Shown: positions 5,648 through 10,512 of the stretch, one piece after another | How positions within the stretch are numbered: position 1 is the first letter of the stretch | How the letters are laid out: each line of letters begins with the position of its first letter | Source of the DNA: Planctomycetota bacterium | GTDB lineage: Bacteria > Planctomycetota > JAJSAM01 | Length of the DNA: 10,512 nt | Direction of reading: 5' to 3' | Assembly (NCBI GenBank): GCA_029932425.1 | Contig: JAOZQC010000064.1 | Span: forward strand, 1 to 10,512 | Program-made: the position numbers and the translations under genes | Notes under the pieces: model-generated | Databases searched by the model: none | What the model was told of the DNA's origin: nothing | The model's input: only the letters and a program-made list of their open reading frames with translations

Positions 5648-7915
5648 CTACTTCGCGAGGCGGGCGGAGGTGGCGGCCAGCAGATCCTGGAACTCCTTCT
5701 CCGGCACCCGGCGCACCTCGCCGCTCCCGAAGAGGACCCAGCGCCGCCCGCCGGCGGCGGCGTGCTGGTACACCCACACCGCCCGGCCGGGCTTCTCCAG
5801 GAGGTGCCCGGTCTTCGGACCCGTGTAGTCGAAGGAGGTCTTCCGGCCCGACTTCGTGGTGGTGAGCGTGGTGCCCGGCACGACCAGCATCCTCGGACTC
5901 GAGAGCGCCTTCGACTCGAGGAGCTCGCCGAGATCCGCGGGGTACTCCCCGGTCTCCACGTAGTGATAGAGGAGGGCGTTGTAGATCGCCTTCAGCCGAT
6001 CCCGGGCCAGGTTCGCCGCGGGGCCGGGCTTCGCGGGGCCGGTCTTCACGGGCGGGATCACCCGGACCCGTCCGTGCCCGGGCTTCCACCGCTTCCCCGG
6101 CCCCGGCCTCATCACCCCCTGGACCGCCTCGCCCCCCTCCGAGACCCATACCACCGCCGCCAGCGCCGTCCCCGCCCCCACCAGCGACAGCACGCCCGCG
6201 GGGGAGTAGGCGTGGATCGTGACCCCCTGGTCACCGAGCTTCATCCCCCAGGCGGCGCCGAAGAGGTGCTTCGCCACCGTCTCCGTCCGCGGGAGGAGCG
6301 CCAGGTCCAGCGGGCACCGGGCGTGGTTGCCGAACATCTGGGCCAGAGGGACGAGCGACCCGTAGACGAGCCGGACGGCGGCGTTCAGGTCCACGTACTC
6401 CACGCTGGTGAGCCCCTCGGGCAGCCCCTTCATCACGCGGCGGAAATCGGGACGCTCGAGGATGGAGCGGAAGTCCTTCCCCCGGGCCGCGATGTCCTTC
6501 AGCACCTGGGGATAGAGCGCCATCAGGAAGGTCTTCCCGTCCACCATCCAGCAGGGGGTCACCGGGAAGGGATCGCCCCGGGTCTGGGCCACGTGGAGGT
6601 AGTGGATCTCCTTCCCCTCGATCTCGAGCCGGCGGAGCTCCACGACGAGCCGCCCCCTCTCCGCCGCGAAGCTCTTCGCCCTCTCGCAGAGCTCCTCCAT
6701 CGCGGCCAGGAAGCGCTTCGGGTCGTCGAGCCTCCCCATGAGGACGAGGTCCGGGACGAGGCCGCCGTCGCCGGGGAGGGCCGCGTACACGGCGAGTCCG
6801 TCGCCCAGGGGCCCCAGGATGTCCTCCCGGATGCTCACCCCGAGCCTCGACTCCACCCAGGAGATCCCCTGGGAGAGCTGGGCGGCGATCATGGGCTGGA
6901 TCTCCCCCGCCGTCTCCAGGATGATGTCCATCGCCTTCCCCAGGTCCACCCGCCCCGCGGAGGCGTAGAAGGCGTTCGCGGGGATCCTCGCCAGCATCTC
7001 GTCCACCGTGCCCGGGGAGGTGTAGAAGAGCCCGAGGAAGCCCCTCTTCTCGCCCGGCATGTGGAGGTAGAGGGTGTCCCGCACCCCCTCCGCCACGAAC
7101 GTGGACCCGAAGCCCACCGCCTTCAACCCGTCCAGGCCGCTCTTCTCGAGGGCGGTCATCGCCATCGGCGGCAGCACGTTTGCGAAGTGCGCGAGCACGG
7201 CCTTCACGTTGAGGAAGGCGCTCAGCGAGGCGTTCTTCCCCCCCGTCTTCCCGCGCACCGCGCGGTACTCGCCGTCCGCGGCGAGCGAGGCGGGGAGCCC
7301 GTCCTTCCAGGCGTCGATGACCGCCTCCATGCGCTCCCGGCCGGTGGTGAGCACCAGGGCGTTCCCCAGGTAGGCCACGCCGAGCGTGACCCCCTCCGGA
7401 AGCGTCACGAGCTGGACCGGCACGTCCCGGAAGGTGACGTTCTCCGCGCCGACGCGGGCGCCGGCCTTCTCGATCAGCTCCCGGTGGATCTCCCGGAAGG
7501 CCTCCCGCTTCGCGCCCAGGTCCACGAGCACCACCGCGTCCGGCACGGGGTTGCCCATCATGGGGTCCCACGACACCACCGCCAGAGCGGCCTGCCCCTG
7601 GAAGAAGTCCGGGATGTCGCGGAGCGAGCGGCCGATCTTCTCCTCCGCCTCCGAGAGCCGGGCCTCGATCCACTTCAGGCCGGGCTCGAGGAAGGCCTGC
7701 ACCTCGGGCTCCCGCCAGAGCTTCCCGAGCGCGCTCCGGGAGAACTGCGCCCGGCACGACGGGATGTCGTTCAGGGACGCATAGAAGAACGTGGAGTCCG
7801 GCACGAGCTTCTCGAGGCGGGGCGTCGCCTCCGGCGCCGCCGCCTCCTGGGCGCGGACCGCCGCCGGAGCGAGAAGCAGGATCAGGATTCCGGTGAGCAA
7901 GGCTGCACGTCGCAT
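5648..7915 (-). CDS. Secreted/membrane protein of unknown function: two tandem DUF3352-like domains plus pseudopilin-like C-terminal domain
   Basis: I do not recognise a characterised homologue. The 755-residue product starts with a clear signal peptide (MRRAALLTGILILLLAPAAV, likely cleaved after VRA, residue 22). Residues about 38-300 and 311-590 look like two copies of one domain: VPDSTFFYAS (38) against IPANAFYAS (311), WIEARL (82) against WVESRL (353), VPDAVVLVDL (124) against VPDLVLMGRL (387), and a further match near 231 and 505. The style is that of DUF3352-type envelope proteins. A hydrophobic stretch at about 573-592 could span a membrane. After a Pro/Gly/Lys linker, residues about 636-755 resemble the soluble head of type II secretion pseudopilins (YNALLYHYVETGEYPADL near 645; WVLFGSGEV at 726-734, like the FADG motif of H-X9-DG prepilins). 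The start ATG at 7915 has a perfect AGGAGG five bases upstream. It probably opens the operon that continues with ltaE. Coding status is near certain; function is unknown. Confidence 0.85.
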   Translation of the reverse strand: MRRAALLTGILILLLAPAAVRAQEAAAPEATPRLEKLVPDSTFFYASLNDIPSCRAQFSRSALGKLWREPEVQAFLEPGLKWIEARLSEAEEKIGRSLRDIPDFFQGQAALAVVSWDPMMGNPVPDAVVLVDLGAKREAFREIHRELIEKAGARVGAENVTFRDVPVQLVTLPEGVTLGVAYLGNALVLTTGRERMEAVIDAWKDGLPASLAADGEYRAVRGKTGGKNASLSAFLNVKAVLAHFANVLPPMAMTALEKSGLDGLKAVGFGSTFVAEGVRDTLYLHMPGEKRGFLGLFYTSPGTVDEMLARIPANAFYASAGRVDLGKAMDIILETAGEIQPMIAAQLSQGISWVESRLGVSIREDILGPLGDGLAVYAALPGDGGLVPDLVLMGRLDDPKRFLAAMEELCERAKSFAAERGRLVVELRRLEIEGKEIHYLHVAQTRGDPFPVTPCWMVDGKTFLMALYPQVLKDIAARGKDFRSILERPDFRRVMKGLPEGLTSVEYVDLNAAVRLVYGSLVPLAQMFGNHARCPLDLALLPRTETVAKHLFGAAWGMKLGDQGVTIHAYSPAGVLSLVGAGTALAAVVWVSEGGEAVQGVMRPGPGKRWKPGHGRVRVIPPVKTGPAKPGPAANLARDRLKAIYNALLYHYVETGEYPADLGELLESKALSSPRMLVVPGTTLTTTKSGRKTSFDYTGPKTGHLLEKPGRAVWVYQHAAAGGRRWVLFGSGEVRRVPEKEFQDLLAATSARLAK

Positions 7916-7920
7916 GGCTT

Positions 7921-7926
7921 CCTCCT
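7921..7926 (-). promoter_or_regulatory. Shine-Dalgarno that fixes the start of the two-repeat envelope protein
   Basis: On the minus strand this is AGGAGG, five bases before the ATG at 7915. It selects that ATG, which begins the signal peptide, over an in-frame upstream GTG-type start at 7975 that would add 20 charged residues before the signal sequence. Confidence 0.75.
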
Positions 7927-7965
7927 GGGGAACGGGGCCCGGACCCTCCCCACGCCGGCCCGGGC

Positions 7966-8012
7966 GATCAACCATCTATACGATCCATACCGCGGAAATG
8001 AGAGCGATGTTC
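7966..8012 (-). promoter_or_regulatory. A+T-richer gap, candidate promoter region for the ltaE-larC operon
   Basis: Within the 129-base gap between the TonB receptor and the envelope gene, this patch is much richer in A and T than anything around it. On the minus strand it contains GTATAGAT, whose TATAGA matches the -10 consensus at four of six positions. No convincing -35 box is found 16-18 bases upstream. The position just after a candidate terminator and about 50 bases before the start of the next gene suits a promoter, but the box assignment is weak. Confidence 0.3.
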
Positions 8013-8018
8013 GCCGCG

Positions 8019-8038
8019 AAAACGGGCGCCGGGGCCCG
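8019..8038 (-). terminator. Probable intrinsic terminator after the TonB-dependent receptor
   Basis: On the minus strand, six bases after the receptor's TGA, CGGGC (8038-8034) pairs with GCCCG (8027-8023) around a six-base GC loop and is followed at once by TTTT (8022-8019). The stem is only five base pairs and the T tract is short, so efficiency may be modest. It separates the uptake genes on the right from the six-gene set on the left. Confidence 0.45.
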
Positions 8039-8044
8039 CCCCTC

Positions 8045-9946
8045 TCAGAACCGCACCTCGAGCCCCAGGTGGAAGCCCCGGCCCAGGCCGTCCGGCGCCA
8101 GGTCCGAATCGTACCAGGCGTCGTCCAGCAGGTTCTCCACCCGGGCGAAGAGCGTGGCGCGCTCCGACAGGGCCAGGGAGGCGGCCAGGGCGAGGAGGAG
8201 CTTCCGCCCCGGGTGGTCCCTCCGGCGGCCGTCCGGCGTCACCCGGCCCGCGGCCGGGAAGTCCCCGGAGAAGTCCAGGGTGAGGAGCGCCGTGAGCCCG
8301 CCTCCCTCGAAGCCGATCTCCCCGCCTCCAAAGCTCCGGGGACGCCCGGGAAGACGGCTCTCCTCCCCGGCGCGCGCGGAGAGGTCCCGGGGATTCTGCA
8401 CCGTGGCGTAGGCGCGGAGGTGCCAGCCTTCCGCGGGACGCACCCGCACGGAACCCTCGACGCCCCGGGTCCGCGTCTTCCGGAAGTTCTCGAGGCGGAA
8501 CGTCTCCGGGGAGTAGGCGATGAGATCGGTCGTCCGGAGCTGGAACCAGGTGACCGCGAGCTCCACCGCCCCCTCGAGGAGATCCTGGGAGAGCCCCACG
8601 TCCAGGCTCGTGCTCGCCTCCGGCGAGAGCCCGGGATTTCCCACGAACGGATCGTCGAACTCGATCGGCTCCGGGGCCCGGAACCCTTCCCCGTAGTTCG
8701 CCCGGAGGCGCGGGCCCACGCTTCCAGCGCGGCAGAGGAGCGAGGCGGAGGCGGTGGTCTCGTACCCGAAGAACGAGTTGCGATCCCTCCGGAGCCCCCC
8801 GCTCACGGTGACCCGCTCCGGGATCTCCGCCTGCGCGAGCACGAACGCCGCCCGGTTCCGGACCGTCCGGTCCAGCTCGCTCTCTCCGAACGGACTCGCC
8901 ACCCGGTTCTCGGAGATCTCGTCCTCGTACTCGAAGCCGAGGAGCACCGTGACCTCCACCCCCCCCGGCAGGTTGCCGGGGCTGAAGGTCCCCGTACAGG
9001 TCACCGTCCGCACCTGCGCCTCCGCCCGGCTCCGGAGCTCGTCCGGGTCGCCGGCCCGGTCGGGGCCGTTCCGGAGCAGCGAGTTCACGTCGAGGATCGA
9101 CCCCCGGACCGTCCAGCGGAACTCCTCGGAGACGTCGTGGGTGAGCCCCAGCGATCCGAGGGTCGTGTTCCTCCGCCGCCGGAGGTTCCCGTCCCGGGGG
9201 ATCTGCGCCCCGAACGGGAAGTCCCACGGGTCCTGCACCCGGGCCTCGATGGTGCGCACCGTGCCCCAGGCGTAGAGCCCGTCGCTCACCCGGCAGCCGA
9301 TCCGCCCCACCCAGGTATCCCGGAGGAAGCCGTTGTCGGGCCGGTCGTTCCGCCAGCGGCTCCGGGAGACGCCGCCCCCCAGGTCGAACGCCCCGAAGGT
9401 CCCCCCCCCGGCGGCTTCGAAGAGATAGTGGCCGTGGGAGCCTCCTTCCCCCCGCACCCGCCCGCGGGGCCGACCCCGGAAGCGGACCCCCACCACGTTC
9501 ACCACCCCCCCGATGGCCTCCGAACCGTAGAGGGTGGAGGCGCCCCCCTTCAGGACCTCGATCCGGCTCACGCCCAGGAGCCCCAGGTCGAAGAAGTTGA
9601 ACTGCCCGCCCAGGGTGGGGTCGTTCACCTTCACCCCGTCCACGAGGACCACCGCCTGGTTCGACGCGGCCCCCCGGAGGAACAGGGACGACGGCGACCC
9701 GGGCGGGCCGCCCGCCGACACGTAGGCGCCGGGCACGCTCCGCAGGGCCTCCACCGCCCGGCGGGCCTGCCGCGCCTCGAACTCCTCCCGGGTCACCACC
9801 GAGACCGTGGCCCCGGTTTCCCGGGCCTCCCGCTCGATGCGCGTGGCCGTCACCAGGATCTCCCGCGAGAGCGGGGTCGCCTCCCCCGCCCCGGCCGAAC
9901 CCGCCGCCAGGAGCCACGCCGCCGCCATCCACCGGATTCTCCTCAT
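8045..9946 (-). CDS. TonB-dependent outer-membrane receptor, BtuB-like
   Basis: The 633-residue protein has a signal peptide (cleavage likely after AGA, residue 20) and a TonB box EILVTAT (29-35). Its plug domain (about 30-153) has the signature stretches LFLRGAASNQAVVLVDG (88-104) and RIEVLKGGASTLYGSEAIGG (128-147). A 22-strand-type beta barrel follows, ending NLLDDAWY near 605 and a terminal Phe in GLEVRF, the outer-membrane assembly signal. These plug motifs and the modest length are closest to BtuB, the vitamin B12 receptor, but related receptors take heme, catecholates or other metal chelates, so the substrate is not proven. Energy comes from TonB-ExbB-ExbD, not encoded here. The ATG at 9946 has a perfect AAGGAGGA (9953-9960) six bases upstream. 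It lies 28 bases after an ABC ATPase of the matching import class, which supports cobalamin or chelated-metal uptake. Confidence 0.93.
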   Translation of the reverse strand: MRRIRWMAAAWLLAAGSAGAGEATPLSREILVTATRIEREARETGATVSVVTREEFEARQARRAVEALRSVPGAYVSAGGPPGSPSSLFLRGAASNQAVVLVDGVKVNDPTLGGQFNFFDLGLLGVSRIEVLKGGASTLYGSEAIGGVVNVVGVRFRGRPRGRVRGEGGSHGHYLFEAAGGGTFGAFDLGGGVSRSRWRNDRPDNGFLRDTWVGRIGCRVSDGLYAWGTVRTIEARVQDPWDFPFGAQIPRDGNLRRRRNTTLGSLGLTHDVSEEFRWTVRGSILDVNSLLRNGPDRAGDPDELRSRAEAQVRTVTCTGTFSPGNLPGGVEVTVLLGFEYEDEISENRVASPFGESELDRTVRNRAAFVLAQAEIPERVTVSGGLRRDRNSFFGYETTASASLLCRAGSVGPRLRANYGEGFRAPEPIEFDDPFVGNPGLSPEASTSLDVGLSQDLLEGAVELAVTWFQLRTTDLIAYSPETFRLENFRKTRTRGVEGSVRVRPAEGWHLRAYATVQNPRDLSARAGEESRLPGRPRSFGGGEIGFEGGGLTALLTLDFSGDFPAAGRVTPDGRRRDHPGRKLLLALAASLALSERATLFARVENLLDDAWYDSDLAPDGLGRGFHLGLEVRF

Positions 9947-9952
9947 GTCGCG

Positions 9953-9960
9953 TCCTCCTT
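9953..9960 (-). promoter_or_regulatory. Shine-Dalgarno of the TonB-dependent receptor
   Basis: On the minus strand this reads AAGGAGGA, an essentially perfect match to the anti-Shine-Dalgarno, six bases before the ATG at 9946. It lies in the 28-base gap after the ABC ATPase stop, so the receptor is well initiated even as the second of the two genes. Confidence 0.75.
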
Positions 9961-9974
9961 TTCCTCTCGTCCCC

Positions 9975-10512
9975 TCAGGCGGGAAACACCTGCGGGACGG
10001 CGATGCCCGGGACCCGGCGCACCACCACCCGCGTGCCGTACACCTCGGAGAGGAGGTCCTCCCGGAGCACTTCCCCGGGACTCCCCTCCGCCACCACTCC
10101 TCCGTCCTCCAGGAGCACCAGGCGGTCCGCGAACCGCGCCGCCAGGTTCACCCCGTGGGAGACGAGCACCGCCGTGATCCCCCGCTCCCGCACCAGGCCG
10201 CGCACCGTGCGCAGGATCTCCACCTGGTGCCGGAGATCGAGGTGGGACGTGGGCTCGTCCAGGAGCAGCACCTCCGCCTCCTGGGCCAGGGCCCGGGCGA
10301 AGAGGACCCGCTGCCGCTCCCCGCCCGAGAGCGAGCGCAGGTCCCGGCCCGCCAGGTCCCGGGCGTTCACCGCCTCCAGGGCCTCCGCCGCGATCCGCCG
10401 GTCCTCGGCTCCCTCGAAGGCGAAGCCGCGGACCCAGGGCATGCGTCCCATGAGCACCGCTTCCGCCACGGAGAACGCGAAGAGGATCGGCTCCTCCTGG
10501 GGGACCACCGCC
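9975..10512 (-). CDS. ABC transporter ATPase of iron-siderophore/heme/cobalamin import type, C-terminal part (cut by right edge)
   Basis: The frame is open to the right edge; the N-terminus with Walker A lies outside. Visible in order: the Q-loop VVPQEEP at the very edge, the subfamily-typical VLMGRMPW followed by AEDRRIAAEAL, the ABC signature LSGGERQR (10331-10308), Walker B VLLLDEP (10271-10251) with the D-loop SHLD, and the switch histidine in VLVSHGVNLAARFADR. The tail VVAEGSPGEVL and LLSEVYGTRVVV is typical of FecE/FepC/HmuV/BtuD proteins, which drive FecCD-type permeases moving iron chelates, heme or vitamin B12 from periplasm to cytoplasm. A GTG at 10508 is an internal valine of the Q-loop, not a start. 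The permease and binding-protein genes should lie further right. With the BtuB-like receptor directly downstream, cobalamin is the leading guess. Confidence 0.93.
   Translation of the reverse strand, partial: AVVPQEEPILFAFSVAEAVLMGRMPWVRGFAFEGAEDRRIAAEALEAVNARDLAGRDLRSLSGGERQRVLFARALAQEAEVLLLDEPTSHLDLRHQVEILRTVRGLVRERGITAVLVSHGVNLAARFADRLVLLEDGGVVAEGSPGEVLREDLLSEVYGTRVVVRRVPGIAVPQVFPA

Noticed and set aside
7916..7975. A 20-residue N-terminal extension of the two-repeat envelope protein.
   Set aside because: It would place charged residues before the signal peptide, and a perfect AGGAGG lies just before the internal ATG at 7915.
4556..10177. An uninterrupted plus-strand open frame of more than 1,870 codons lying opposite six minus-strand genes.
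   Set aside because: Every part of it lies antisense to genes with clear family motifs. Its product is a low-complexity mix of Arg, Pro, Gly, His and Glu with no domain, as expected when codons ending in G or C avoid stops on the other strand.

Overview
The window is very GC-rich, almost entirely coding, and carries nine protein genes. It comes from a diderm (Gram-negative-type) bacterium, because one gene encodes a TonB-dependent outer-membrane receptor with signal peptide, TonB box, plug and C-terminal aromatic residue. Codon third positions are dominated by G and C, so long false open frames appear opposite the real genes. The phylum cannot be fixed from the sequence alone. The two-repeat, pseudopilin-tailed envelope protein in the middle resembles proteins I associate with Planctomycetota-like and other deep GC-rich lineages, but that is only an impression.

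Right end (about 8045-10512, minus strand): the C-terminal part of an iron-siderophore/heme/cobalamin-type ABC transporter ATPase runs in from beyond the right edge. After 28 bases it is followed by a BtuB-like TonB-dependent receptor. The two form the downstream end of a metal-complex or cobalamin uptake operon. A short GC hairpin with a T tract after the receptor looks like its terminator.

Centre and left (257-7915, minus strand): after an A+T-richer gap (7916-8044) a second set of six genes runs leftward with little or no spacing. In order they are a secreted/membrane protein of unknown function (two tandem domains plus a pseudopilin-like C-terminal domain), low-specificity L-threonine aldolase (ltaE), phosphomannomutase/phosphoglucomutase, lipoyl synthase (lipA), SAM hydroxide adenosyltransferase (DUF62 family), and the nickel chelatase of nickel-pincer-nucleotide synthesis (larC). 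lipA overlaps the SAM enzyme by GTGA and the SAM enzyme overlaps larC by ATGA, so the last three genes are probably translationally coupled. The apparent theme is small-molecule and cofactor metabolism: glycine formation, the lipoyl cofactor (used by the glycine cleavage system and 2-oxoacid dehydrogenases), SAM breakdown and a nickel cofactor.

Left end (1-346, plus strand): the C-terminal third or so of a fold-type I PLP aminotransferase converges on larC. The two reading frames overlap tail to tail by 90 bases.

No RNA genes, insertion sequences, CRISPR arrays or phage genes were seen, and there is no gene-free stretch above 130 bases. Most of the window is ordinary chromosome. The points most worth a second look are the two-repeat/pseudopilin fusion protein, the coupled lipA/SAM-enzyme/larC trio, and the convergent coding overlap.
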